Shown here in pieces: positions 1-9,938 of a DNA stretch of 64,000 bases (the first letter of the stretch is position 1; every line of letters starts with the position of its first letter). Below the pieces are notes generated by a model. That model saw only the letters and a program-made list of their open reading frames with translations, was not told the DNA's origin and made no database searches. The position numbers were made by a program, and so were the translations under genes. Source of the DNA: Ypsolopha sequella (lineage: Eukaryota > Arthropoda > Insecta > Lepidoptera > Ypsolophidae). The DNA lies in contig OW204012.1 in the NCBI GenBank assembly GCA_934047225.1, forward strand, positions 4,216,001 through 4,280,000, written 5' to 3'.

Positions 1-1
1 C

Positions 2-2011
2 TTGGACATCTTGTATGGAGCGAGCTTATTTGCCCTAAACAAAAAAGATGGCGGTATCAGGCCAATCGCTGTCGGCAACACGATCCGTCGTTTGGTGTCC
101 AAGATCTGTAATAAACATATTTTGCCTGACCTTGCCTCAAAATTTCAACCTGTGCAACTGGGATTTGGCACTAGGGGGGACTGTGAGGCGGCGGTTCACG
201 CAACTCGCACATTTTTAGAAAACAACGCGGGGGAGGTACTCCTGAAGGTGGATGTTCGTAATGCCTTCAATTCGGTGGACAGAGGAATCCTGCTGACTGA
301 GATTAAGGAACATATTCCCTCAATTTATAATTATCTTTTCCAATGCTATGGCAAACCTTCAAAATTACTTTTTCAAAATTCATTTATCAATTCCGCTGTC
401 GGATGTCAACAGGGGGACCCACTTGGACCGGCAATCTTTAGCCTGGCTATCCACCCAGCTATACTATCTTTGACGTCCAAGCTTAATGTATGGTATTTGG
501 ATGACGGGACTTTGGGAGGCTAAGCGACTACAGTGTATAACGATTTAGAAAAACTTATAGATACATTTGGAAATCTTGGTCTTGAACTCAACTTTTCCAA
601 ATGCGAACTTTTTGTTTCCGATTTCTTATCACAAGCCGCAAAAGCAGACATTATTTCAAAATTTAATTCTTTAGCACCCAACATTAAAACAGTAAATAGG
701 GAGTCGCTCCGCCTCCTGGGGGCTCCAATCCTGGACGACGCAGTTCCTGGGTTTGTGAACGACCAAGCCGCTAAGTTTACAGAGTCATCCGAGCGCCTTT
801 ACAAAATAAACCCCCATATGGCCCTGTGCATCATACGACATTGCTTGTTCGTTCCCAAGCTCACTTACGTACTGCGCTGTTCACCTCTCTGGAAGTTCCA
901 ACATTTACTTGAGACGCTAGATAATGTACTACGCCAGTCTCTTACTTCGGTTTTGAACTGCTCATTTGGCGACAGGAGCTGGAGCCAGGCTACACTCCCA
1001 GTTCGTTTTGGCGGCCTGGGTATACGCAAGATCTCGAGCATTGCCCTCCCGGCATTTCTGTCTTCCGTTCATAGCACGAAAATCCTCTTTGGTAATATTA
1101 TATACCCGTCACTTGGTGACGTAGAGGTATCGTGCTTGGCGGAGGCTAGAAGTGCCTGGACGCTTGCCTGTCCAGGTCAGAATCTGCCCATCGTTCTTGA
1201 ATCCCAAAAACTATGGGACGAGCCTCTTTGTGAACAAATCCAGAAGCATCTTCTGGATACTGCTTCTGATCTCGCAGACCGTGCTCGTCTTCTCGCTACC
1301 GGTGAGCGTGAATCTGGACTCTGGCTGCACGCTATTCCCTCCGCCAGTATTGGCACTCTTTTGGACAAGACAACTTTCAGTCTTGCCGTCAGTCTGCGAC
1401 TTGGCACAAAGATTGATGAAAGTCATCACTGTCGCTGTGGTGCGAGTGTTGACCAGCTGGGTCATCACGGTCTCTCTTGTCGGCGCAGCGCTGGCCGTTG
1501 GTCCCGCCATGGCAACCTCAATGACGTCATTCGGCGGGCCCTTGCGACTGTCAACGTGCCGGCTATTTTAGAGCCAAACGGCATCGCACGTGACGATGGT
1601 AAGAGGCCCGACGGGATGACGCTCATACCATGGCAGAATGGCCGCTCACTGGTGTGGGACGCGACGTGTGTCGACACGCTCGCTGCGTCTCACGTCCAGT
1701 CAACCGCTGTCACGGCTGGTGCTGCGGCATCAATGGCTGAGCGCAACAAGCGGCGCAAATATGCAGCTCTCGGTGAGGGTTACATGTTTGTGCCGTTTGG
1801 GGTCGAGACGTTTGGGCCGTGGGGACCTGATGCTCGGCAACTTTACAAGCAACTTGCATCGCGTCTGGTGGATGCCTCAGGGGACCCAAGGGCCGGAGCT
1901 TACCTCGGGCAACGAATTAGCCTTGCCATCCAACGAGGTAACGCCGCCAGTGTCCTGGGTACCCTGCCCGGCGATAGCGATGACTTAAATAATGTCTTTT
2001 ATCTGTTTTAA
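2..2011 (+). pseudogene. Non-LTR retrotransposon ORF: reverse transcriptase plus restriction-like endonuclease, one in-frame stop
   Basis: The frame is open from the left window edge to the TAA at 2009-2011 except for one TAA at 521-523. Both sides are in the same frame, so I read one ORF broken by a single nonsense codon; its 5' part lies outside the window. Reverse transcriptase motifs are in order: KKDGGIRPIAVG near residue 14, KVDVRNAFNSVD with a catalytic Asp (about 82-93), QGDPLGP (138-144), YLDD (165-168), then after the stop SKCEL and LRLLGAP. The C-terminal part has a C-x-C...H-x3-4-C knuckle (about residues 300-316 after the stop), then RPDG and WDAT (358-379). Knuckle plus RPD...D is the restriction-like endonuclease layout of the R2/R4/NeSL/HERO group. 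Such enzymes nick the target and prime reverse transcription there. The clade is undecided. The ORF is far more GC-rich than its flanks, which suggests recent arrival. Confidence 0.85.
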
Positions 2012-2361
2012 ATTAATTTATTTTTTAGGCGTTTAGTTTGTTTAAGTTTTAAGTATTTTAGTTTAATAGTTTATTTGTTAATTTATAATCTTAGATTTAT
2101 AATTAATTTCAATACATAATAAAATAGCAACATATATATATTTATTACATTTATTTATTATATAATTACAAAAATATAAAAGACATTAAAGAACCTTAAA
2201 AATTTATTTTAAAGACAAACTAAAATTAAAACTAAATCTAAAACTAACAAAATTGAAAACTTAAAACATTTTTTGTGAAGTTTTTTTTTTTTTTTTTTTA
2301 ATTTATTTTCATATAGTTTTTACATTTAAAACAGTTGTGTTATATAGCTACCATCGGAAAC
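2012..2361. other. AT-rich 3' flank of the retrotransposon
   Basis: Very AT-rich, with AATAAA-like strings near 2116 and an oligo-T run at about 2281-2299. It probably holds the 3' UTR of the element on its left, but I cannot place the 3' end or find a target duplication. No coding sequence recognised. Confidence 0.5.
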
Positions 2362-3120
2362 CTATTGGTTTATCTGATAGCAGCGGACGTTCTTATAAAT
2401 GTTAATTTTACATCTTAAACAGAGTACATAGTTATATAAATTTTCCATAAAGTATTTTTTTATCTTATTTCTAAAATTATTACTGTTTATGTATACGTTT
2501 TGCATATCCTTAGGAAGCTCATTTACAGTTTTAGGCAAACAGTACATCCAAGTCCTTGTTCCATAAACATTTTTATATCTTGGTAACGAGAAAGAAGGTA
2601 AGTAATCCAGGTTGCGCAATCCATCCGACCGGATTTATCATCTGGTACTTATTATGATTCTCGTCAATCAGTGTATGTAGTTTGGTTTTCTCGAAAACAT
2701 TTAAAATTTTGTTGTAATAAAATAAACCCTTTATATTGTTTTTGCATTCGTTTTTGACTTTTTTTGGTGTAATTGTTTTTAGTATACTAATTTGTATTTT
2801 ATAGATATCTTCTACATATGTTTTATATGTTTTACCGTAACTGGAAAGTCCATATCCTATAACTGAATCGGCCATAGCCAAGTAAATTAGTCGCAATATT
2901 TGATAGGGGACTTTAAATTTCAAGATGGCGAGCTTACTTTGAATGGCCCTTAATTTATGGCATACATGTTGGATATGTGGTCTCCAATTAAACCGTTCAT
3001 CAATTATTAAACCTAAGTATTTATGTTGTTTAACTACTTAAGTCGTACTGATTAATCTAAATACCGGTCAAATTTGGAATATGGAGCGACCGCCATACAT
3101 AACCTTCGTGGTAATTTTTT
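2362..3120 (-). pseudogene. Degenerate non-LTR retrotransposon, C-terminal part of the reverse transcriptase ORF
   Basis: Reading the minus strand from about 3040 gives VKQHKYLGLIIDERFNW, then RPHIQHVCHKLRAI, then KVPYQILRLIYLAMADSVIG and YGLSSYGKTYKTYVEDIYKI. This is the conserved region after the catalytic domain of jockey/CR1-like elements (KYLG...D...W...H...LR; Y...SVI.YG). A frame change near 2600 leads to TRTWMYCLPKTVNELPKDMQ, the usual near-C-terminal block (R...Y..P...N.LP). The end near 2362 is a natural stop. Frameshifts and missing upstream domains make it a dead fragment. It is not related in sequence to the element at 2-2011. Confidence 0.75.
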
Positions 3121-3184
3121 CATGACCACCCAGAAATCAGTTTTGAACTAGTTTGTCCTAAAATCTGGTTTGCCCGGTTACATA

Positions 3185-3448
3185 TACAATGTGTAACAGA
3201 AAGGTGTAACCATATTTGAAGAGCTTATTCAGTCAATGGTATAGAACAAATTTACTACGGTGACAAACCTGAAATCTTAAAAAAAAAATCTGTTCTTTCA
3301 TACATTTTGACCGAGCGGCATTGCATTTTTCTATGAAACAGTTGATTTTTTTTCAAGATACAGAGTTTGTTCCATAGTAAAAGTTTTTCTATACCATTGA
3401 CTGAATAAGCTCTTCAAATATGGTTACACTTTTCTGTTACACGTTGTA
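3185..3448. mobile_element. Foldback miniature element, family C, TA target site
   Basis: The ends are long inverted repeats of roughly 80 bp starting TACAATGTGTAACAG on the left and ending CTGTTACACGTTGTA on the right, with TA on both sides (3183-3184, 3449-3450). No ORF. A TA target and miniature size fit a mariner/Tc1-type nonautonomous element. A second full copy lies at 20541-20804 and a right half at 20960-21066. Confidence 0.8.
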
Positions 3449-3547
3449 TACAAATGATATACTTTATGCAAAAAAATATTTTTTAACTACATTATGGAGC
3501 TTCAAATTAATTAGATTATTCATAGTCATGAGCATAGCTGTAAATTA

Positions 3548-3870
3548 AAAAAAAACGGTCAAGTGCGAGTCAGACTCACGTACCTATGGTTCTGTATCGT
3601 CGACGAAAAATTGAATTTTGTAATTATTTTTTTTAGGTTTTCTCAACCGCTTTATTTTTCCCGTAATTTTAACGTTAAACAAATATTAACATGATTTTTC
3701 GGTCCACCAGTTTTGGACATACATTTTTTTTGTGGTTTTTCGAGGTTTTCTCGAAATAGATGGAAGTAAATATCTAAATATAGCCAAATTATATATTTTT
3801 GCAATCAGCTCTTAATTTTCTACAATTTGATACCAACATTGTATTTTTATAAAATATGTTTTTTATTTAT
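3548..3870 (+). repeat. Dispersed repeat, family B
   Basis: Starts with GGTCAAGTGCGAGTCAGACT and shows internal blocks CCACCAGTTTTGGA, GGTTTTTCGAGG and TTCTCGAAATAGATG. The same blocks in the same order occur at 10660-11190 (+) and 53549-53897 (-). No ORF. The opening resembles the reverse complement of the end of family A, so the two may be related nonautonomous elements. Confidence 0.75.
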
Positions 3871-3904
3871 TTTACTTTTTTTATATATATTTCTCATTTG
3901 TGTT

Positions 3905-4227
3905 AATTTTTTAGGGTTCCGTACCCAAAGGGTAACCAACGGGACCCTATTACTAAGACTCCGCTGTCCGTCTGTCTGTCCGTCTGTCTGTCCGTCTGTC
4001 CGTCTGTCACCAAGCTGTATCTCTTGAACCGTGATAGTTAGACAGTTGAAATTTTCACAGATGATGTATTTTTGTTGCCGCTATAACAACAAATACTAAA
4101 AAACAGAATAAAATAAATATTTAAGGGGGCTCCCGTACAACAGACATGTTTTTTTGCCGTTTTTATAGATAATGGTACGGAACCCTTCTTACGCGGGTCC
4201 GACTCGCACTTGGCCGGTTTTTTTATA
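3905..4227 (+). repeat. Lepidoptera-type dispersed repeat, family A (ends ACTTGGCCGGTTTTT)
   Basis: Runs from TTTTTAGGGTTCCGTACCC through GGGACCCTATTACTAAGACT, a CCGTCTGTCTGT simple repeat (3966-4008), GTTGAAATTTTCACAGATG and CTATAACAACAAATACTAAA to CGACTCGCACTTGGCCGG. From memory this is a very common repeat in moth and butterfly genomes. A reverse copy lies at 27105-27325 and short ends at 61435-61492. It directly follows a family B copy. Confidence 0.85.
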
Positions 4228-6457
4228 TCGCTATAGTTGTCCATTCCAAAACGTATAAACTCTTTTTGAGATTTGCCAACTTAAGGGTCTGCATCAACCA
4301 GTCTCGTACTATTGACGAATACGTCCTGCATGGCCGCACAAAACGGCCACAAAAAAAAACCCTAAATGTAGAGCGGGAAAATTGTTCGAAAATCACGGAT
4401 AAATAAAGGGAAATTATTAATCGGGAGAATAAAAAATTCATTTGCGACCTAAAGTGTCCGGAATAAATAACAAAGCGTGCAACAAAAAATACTGAGTGGG
4501 CGAATTTAAAGTATTAAATCGAAAATATTTCACCAAAAGTCAAAAAACAGGTGCGACGACGAGCGAAGGTTTACTTAGCTTTAGGTTTAGGTTTACATGT
4601 AAGATAAAATAAGGAGCCGAGCGAAGCGGAGCAGAGCGAGGTGAAGTCCCTACTTTTAAGTATTACTTAAAATTAAATTGTCACTAAAATAGAAAATTGT
4701 TCGCCTGAGAATTATTTAACTCAACTCAAATTTGTATTTACAAGTCGCCGTTTTCAACATTTTTATTCGCTTACAGACTTTCACCTACTTACGCTATATT
4801 CAGTATTTTTGACACCTCAAATTTGAATTTGTATTCGCTCGTTTATGGGTATACATAAATGAGAAAATCCGTAAAGTTGTGTTCCGTTTCCTAATACAAT
4901 TTTACATCTCCATGCTAATTTTCAGCTCAATTGGCTTAGCTGTTTTTGAGTTATGCAGCGGATAGGCAGTCTTATATCCAGACTAAAACCGGATCCTAAG
5001 GAACTCGATGACGTCATATATTGAAAACTCCTTGAGCAAACCTGGGAGCAACCATATTTTTCTACCGTCAATGTTCGTTTATTGATCTACCCACTTATGG
5101 CGAAGCATTAATTAATAATGTTACTGTAATTACTTTTTACAATGTGATTAATTACACACGGAGGCTAGGTATTGGGTAAAAGAAATAAAAAGCAAAATTG
5201 CTACCCTATTACGGAAGGGTTAATTAAATAAAAAAGTAATTTTTCATAATTACACTTCTTGCCAGTAAAATGAGTACTCATATACATACCGGGTCATTCA
5301 TTAAGTATGAAGCATACTTAAGTTTCTGACTACTTAAAATAAGTATTTATTTTCTACTTTTTGTTTTTCTCTTTAAAAAATGTATGTGGTGTATTTTTTG
5401 TTATCGTAAAAAATAAAAAATTAGGAAAGCAATACAAATAAATTTTGAGATTCTACTCTATTACTTACTGATAAGTACTTTATGTTACGTAGAAATAATG
5501 ATTAACCCTTACAGCAATCAGCCGAAAACTCGTAAAAAATTCAGTGTCTCAAAAACAGAAATTACCTACAATTTTGTACCAATTACACTTTCTTTATCAA
5601 AAACTGTGTCCGTTTCAAAACAGAACCGCGTCGAACGGAAAATTTTTTGACGTCACAACTGAAAATGAGCTTTTTAAAAACAGAATAGAGTTTAAATTTT
5701 ATTTCCAGCCGGAATCCAAATGGACCACACACGTCGATGCGGCGATGCATTTAAAAAAAGAACGCGCCAACCGCGCCTCGTTCGTTACCTCATCATCGGC
5801 TTCTTTTTGCTTTTTTCTTTTTTTTTACCAGCCAGCGGCGTGAGCTAGCCGTATATACAGCCACACATATACAGCCTCTTTATATGGTGGAAAAAAATTA
5901 TAAGCCGAATAATGTTGTTGTGGTTGTGTTATTACTGAGAGGATTCGGGCAACTTTTTCGGCTGAGGCATAAATTAGGCAAGTTTATTAGTTTCGGTCGC
6001 TTCTGATGTCGGATTCGGTTTTTTATAGCTTTTTAAATATTCCCCACTGAAGCACGGGGCTCGGTCTTTGAAGATTAGTTTGCTATCGGCCAGTAATAAA
6101 GTAGGTAAAGGTATAGCTTATTTTAAATACCTTCTGTGTTCTCGAAAAATAAAGGACCACGAAAGAGGTCAGGTTACGTGGAACCGTATACTTTTTGGTG
6201 GGAATTTTCTTGATGGGCAGATAAAGTTGGAGGACAAATTAAGAAAAATTAGTATATAATTGGGTGACCCGAAATTTGAAACGATTGGTCGGTTGAAAGA
6301 GTAGTTTAGATCGTGTTTGTTTAAATTAAACAGCAATTTAATGTCTTTTCTAGAGCGTAACGTCTCGGCAGACATTTTATATATTGTTTTCAGAGGCTAG
6401 TAGAAGATCTATCAGGCCCTGGTTGTTTTTAATTATGTATCTATTTTTAGTTCAGTA
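4228..6457. other. No gene recognised; one GAGCGAAGCGGAGC patch
   Basis: AT-rich DNA. At about 4612-4648 there is a GC-rich patch containing GAGCCGAGCGAAGCGGAGC, which recurs near 39721-39770, 46390-46470 and 48480-48505. Short open frames at 5544-5843 and 6068-6259 show no recognisable domain and have simple-repeat-driven composition, so I do not call them. Confidence 0.6.
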
Positions 6458-6467
6458 GTATAGTGTG

Positions 6468-7303
6468 CCTTTGGTAAGAGCACCAAAGGCTTGATCCGCC
6501 AATTTAAGGCACTACGAAAAAAAATCGACACTTTAAGAACTTGCATATCTACTTCAGTAAATAATGTATTATTTTGATAAAATGGTACATTATTTTTGGA
6601 TTCTTTTTCTAGGGACCTGTTAAAATAGAAACGCTATTGGAGAAATTCGGCTCGATAGAAATATTTATTGAAATGAGGTCCTTTTCGACACCAATTCTCC
6701 TGGTCTGACAATTTAGAATGACATATGGACTGCAAATATATTTTATTAGATGGGTTTTAACGGTTTCTAGGAACTGGTTAAACGAAATTTTGATAGCATC
6801 TTTAGTACATTTTATATTAATAAAAAACCGATTTTTTGCTATTTTTCCACGAATCCGTCCAACGCACTAAGGGTTATTTCGCATATGGAGTAACAGGGGC
6901 GCTAAAACTTTTACATATCGCCTTAAGGTCGCTCAATGAGCTATGGAGCGGGCTATGCTTGGGATATTATTTTGATGGATAAAATCCGAAACGAAGATAT
7001 CCGTCAGAGATCGAAGGTGACCGACATAGCCTGCCGAATCAGTAAATTGAAGTGGCAGTGGACTGGCCATATTTGTTGCCGACGTGATAACCGTTGGGGC
7101 CGTAAGGCATTGGAATGGAGGCCACGTACAGCAAAGCGCAGCGTAGGCCGCCCTCATGCCCGCTCGACTGACGATCTGAAGAACATTGCGGGTGGCGGCT
7201 GAATGAGGATGACTGAGGACCGCCAAGAGTGGCGTAATATTGGGGAGGCCTATGTCCAGATTGTCCAGCAGTGGACGAATACGGGCTGATGGATGGATGG
7301 ATG
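6468..7303 (+). mobile_element. RTE-clade non-LTR retrotransposon, 5'-truncated copy, interrupted by a TTAA element
   Basis: Flanked by an exact 10-bp target duplication GTATAGTGTG (6458-6467 and 7304-7313). The copy ends in a GATGGATGGATGG tail, the simple-repeat 3' end typical of RTE elements. Before the internal insertion the frame reads TFGKSTKGLIRQFKVAQ; after it come AMERAMLG, DKIRNEDIRQRSKVTD, KLKWQWTGHI and EWRPRT.KRSVGRP, the conserved C-terminus of the RTE reverse transcriptase ORF. A TGA at 6934-6936, a frame change near 6960 and a TGA at 7200-7202 make it non-coding. The insertion at 6508-6922 sits exactly in a TTAA of the ORF. Confidence 0.9.
6508..6922. mobile_element. Nonautonomous TTAA-target element, family N, inserted in the RTE copy
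   Basis: Flanked by TTAA at 6504-6507 and 6923-6926. It starts GGCACTACGAAAAAAAATCG and ends TTTTACATATCGCC, imperfect terminal repeats. TTAA duplication is the hallmark of piggyBac-type and Kolobok-type insertion. No ORF. Other copies: 23485-24133 (reverse, itself interrupted), 48808-49129 and a diverged one at 49830-50248. Removing it makes the RTE frame contiguous, which fixes both boundaries. Confidence 0.88.
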
Positions 7304-7401
7304 GTATAGTGTGACAAGGATCTTTTAGAGCGTGGATGACATTGACAGGGGGGTGCAGCTGTAAAACAAAGGTTAGGTTTTATTAAGATAGCGGCTTTAG
7401 T

Positions 7402-8153
7402 CAGTGGCGTATTTTAAAATTTAACGCCCTGGGCCTATAAGGTTTGCCGCCCCATAAAATAACGAGAAAAAAGCAAAAATATTTCAATTATATAAAATTA
7501 TATAAAATTAAAATTATAAAATTGAATCCAACAGTATGTTGATGTGGGCTAAGAATGGTGATAATGAATGAAAAAATTAAAAAGGCCATGTTTAAATTTT
7601 TTCTGATGGCCAAATTATTTACAAAATTCTTAAATGACACTGTCATAATTAACGGATTTTATCAAGTCAGCTTCTATAGGTATTCATCCATCAGCCTAGT
7701 TCGTCCACGGCTGGACATAAGCCTTTCCAGGACTTTGCCACTCACGGCGGTCATCCTGGAAGAATTGCCCATACTCACACACGCTGGGCAGGCGGGTTGG
7801 TGAGCGCGGTGCCGGAACCCTCGCACCAGTGACGCCGCTGCCTGTCACCAGTCTGTTCCATATAAGGCCCGGCTATTAGGGATGAATATACCGCCATCCA
7901 TTGGTCCCAGGCATGGTGGGCCTCCTGGTTTTTTCCCTGTGAGCAAACTCTCCTTACTCTCCCCCGAATCACTTCGAGGGAGTCTCCAAGTAAGATGGTG
8001 GTACCTCCACAGTCGAGCCCGGCATCAGCTCTACCAGCTGTTAAATCTATAGGTATTAAGAATAGCTAATTTTTAATTGCTTGTGCCGCCCCTCACAGCC
8101 TGCCGGCCGCCCCGGGCCATGGCCCTTTTGGCCCTAGGGTAAATACGCCACTG
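7402..8153. mobile_element. hAT-like nonautonomous element split by a SINE
   Basis: Ends CAGTGGCGTATTT and AAATACGCCACTG are inverted repeats. Flanks are 8-bp near-identical duplications, GCTTTAGT (7394-7401) and GCGTTAGT (8154-8161), one mismatch. An 8-bp duplication and a CAGTG...CACTG end are hAT features. GC-rich GCCGCCCC blocks lie inside both ends. No transposase remains. The SINE at 7685-8045 interrupts it. Confidence 0.85.
7685..8045 (-). mobile_element. RTE-tailed SINE-like retroposon, copy 1
   Basis: Flanked by an exact 12-bp target duplication TCTATAGGTATT (7673-7684 and 8046-8057). On the minus strand it runs from a GGTAGAGCTGATGCCGGGCT head through GTGATTCGGGGGAGAGTAAG to a GTCCA.C.GTGGACGAACTAG end and a GATGGATG tail. 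The 3' end resembles that of the RTE copies at 6468-7303 and 50818-51165 (GTCCAGCAGTGGAC then GATGGATG), the usual sign that a SINE borrows the RTE machinery. Other copies: 49262-49605 and 55396-55714, both with target duplications, and fragments at 28768-28916 and 33909-33946. Confidence 0.88.
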
Positions 8154-8453
8154 GCGTTAGTTAAGATTTTGGCCACGAACGATATATGCGTCAAAAGAGC
8201 CTTGTCTCTCTGTATAATGATAATTATGATGACTGATGCAGTATTTAATTCTTATTAAGCATTTAACATTTACTAGAGTGGAATTTTTGTTAAAACCTTT
8301 TTATAGCTTAAGTTATCAATCCGAAATATTTGTAGATTTCAAGTGCAGTTTTTAGAAACAATTCTCATTATTATAATATGTTAATAAAATATTTTTATGT
8401 GTTATAAAACATAAGTATAAGTTGAAAGTATTTACTTAATTAAATGGTTTTAA

Positions 8454-8495
8454 GCGCTATATTTCGACCCCTCGTGGGGTCGTCATCAGGCGAAT
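8454..8495 (-). ncRNA. Degenerate hammerhead-ribozyme-like motif
   Basis: On the minus strand: ATTCGC, CTGATGA, C, then a GACCCC/GGGGTC hairpin with an ACGA loop, then GAAATATA and GCG. Core and stem II are intact. Stem I is only about three base pairs (CGC/GCG), so it is weaker than the copies at 33397, 33552, 47069-47212 and 53439. Confidence 0.45.
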
Positions 8496-8557
8496 AGAAA
8501 TTTATAAAATTTTATAATTATATAAAATCTCATTATAAAAAATAAAAAAATAATAAA

Positions 8558-8645
8558 AAAAAATAGCTTTATTGTTCAAAAACAGAGCATTAACACAAGT
8601 TGCAAGGGCCCCTGTACTAGACCTGAAAGATCTGATTTACTGGGT
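8558..8645 (-). repeat. Retroelement 3'-end fragment, family F
   Basis: Contains TAGCTTTATTGTTCAAAAAC, ACACAAGTTGCAAGGGCCCC and TGTACTAG, preceded by an A/T-rich run that on the minus strand would be the poly(A)-like tail. The same blocks occur at 55976-56105. No coding part is present. Confidence 0.7.
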
Positions 8646-8860
8646 GCCCCGCTCTACCACCAAGACAATTAATATTTAAACTTAAATAAAAGTAGGTACA
8701 GCTTTGTTAATAATAATAATTGATAAATCTTACTCTAAAAAATCTTACTCTAATTATTATTATAATTGTTTTTGTCTCTAAAATACATTCTATTCTTATT
8801 TTGAAAACCAAGGATACACTTTGTGTAGTTTTCACTTTTCTCTATTTCTTTGCTTACATA

Positions 8861-9125
8861 CAGTGGCGTGCATTGAACTTTTTTCCGGAAAAGCAACCAA
8901 TCAAGATCAAGATTGACAATTAAAAAAATATGAAAAAATTTAAATAACACTTTGAAAAAAAAAAAGTTTGTATGACGACAGGGTAGGCACTGCCTACCCT
9001 AGAGGGAATATTTTCATACAAACATTTTTTTTTCAAAGTGTTATTTAAATTTTTTAATACTTTTTTTATTGTCAAACTTGACCTTCTGATTGCTTTTCCG
9101 GAAAAAAGTTCAATGCACGCTACTG
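8861..9125. mobile_element. hAT-type miniature element with exact 8-bp target duplication
   Basis: Starts CAGTGGCGTGCATTGAAC and ends GTTCAATGCACGCTACTG. Flanks are an exact 8-bp duplication CTTACATA (8853-8860 and 9126-9133). Inverted arms are over 100 bp, meeting around a GGGTAGGCACTGCCTACCC palindrome near 8983-9000. It sits in the tail of the family G repeat. A related, interrupted copy lies at 57010-57610. Confidence 0.9.
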
Positions 9126-9345
9126 CTTACATATACTCACGCCTGTCTCCCAGAGGGGTAGGCAGAGATTACAGATTTCCATCTGCTACGATCCTGACAC
9201 ACCTCTTCCAGACCCATCAATCTAGTCATAAAAGCTCTTCTATTCCGGATACTTTTGACATTTGTCCTTCTTCAGTACGTCACCAACGCAAACGTTCTTC
9301 TAATGGGCGACCTGAAGGCCTATTATGTATCTTTAGTTAAAATCA
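9126..9345 (-). repeat. Non-LTR retroelement 3' end, family G
   Basis: Shares ACGCCTGTCTCC, AGAGGGGTAGGCA, CATCTGCTACGATCC and AAGCTCTTCTATTCCGG with 43503-43745. Fragments occur at 33150-33205 (+) and 59745-59790. On the minus strand the frame gives an RSRW/DRSRW-like motif before the end and a TATGTA-type simple tail. Upstream domains are missing. Confidence 0.65.
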
Positions 9346-9452
9346 CTCGAAATCTGCCGTTGCAAATTTTTTCGCCCTTGCCAAAATCGACGTCTAGGGG
9401 TGACGAAAGAAAATTATAGTGCGCAAGTGGAAGGTACAACTCGACCAGCCCC

Positions 9453-9758
9453 CTTCGACCAAAATAAAATAGATGGACGGGCCACACCGTACAAATTTTT
9501 GAAGTTTGTAAAGTGAGCGCCGGCTCTCACTTCATCTCTGTCTCTGTCTGTTAGAAGAGTGACACGTACGCTTATTATTACATGCCATCCAAATAACTGA
9601 CGATAAAATGCCTTCTTGTGCATTTCCAATGTGCAAAAAGCAAAATAAAGAGTTACAATCAGGTATTGAAGTATAGTATATATCCAATTGTTTAGACTCG
9701 TTATGAGTGAGCAAATTGTAAAGACAAGGCCCGTCCATTCATTTTATTTTGGTCGAAG
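9453..9758. mobile_element. P-element-like nonautonomous element
   Basis: Terminal inverted repeats are 31 bp (9453-9483 and 9728-9758) and differ at two positions; they start CTTCGACCAAAAT. Flanks are an exact, GC-rich 8-bp duplication CCAGCCCC (9445-9452 and 9759-9766). P elements of Drosophila have 31-bp terminal repeats, 8-bp duplications with GC-rich targets and a THAP-domain transposase. This 306-bp element carries a THAP-like start codon region at 9608. It is far too short to encode a transposase, so it would depend on one elsewhere. Confidence 0.75.
9608..9676 (+). pseudogene. THAP-like first-exon fragment inside the P-like element
   Basis: The 22-residue frame begins MPSCAFPMCKKQNKELQS. 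M-x2-C-x4-C near the N-terminus is how THAP zinc fingers start (C-x2-4-C ... C-x2-H). A splice-donor-like AG|GTATTG follows at about 9661, where P-type transposase genes also have an early intron. The rest of the domain (second Cys, His, AVPTIF-like motif) is absent. I infer a remnant of the parental transposase; chance similarity of so short a peptide cannot be excluded. Confidence 0.45.
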
Positions 9759-9825
9759 CCAGCCCCTCTATTATGTATCATCAAAAACATAGCCCCAGAT
9801 GTAATACTGTTACTTATCTATACTG

Positions 9826-9938
9826 TAGTGAAACTAAACCGAGTAACTCGGCCGAGTACTCGGTTCGGTAAAAATAAAACCGAGCAACACTCGGTACTCG
9901 GTTACTCGGTAAAACTTGTACTCAGCGCATCTCTAATG
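9826..9938 (+). repeat. ACTCGG-rich dispersed repeat, family H
   Basis: GTGAAACT.AACCGAGTAACTCGG, repeated ACTCGG/CCGAGT blocks and TTGTACT...GC.CATCTCTA occur here and at 47744-47855 in the same order. The blocks are self-complementary, so the RNA or single strand can fold. No coding sequence. Confidence 0.7.

Noticed and set aside
1152..1988. Several shadow frames on both strands inside the reverse transcriptase ORF
   Set aside because: They overlap the long frame with RT and endonuclease motifs, which explains their openness through its GC content.
5544..5843. 99-codon plus-strand frame
   Set aside because: No domain, ends in a poly-Phe run from a T-rich tract, no splice or promoter context.
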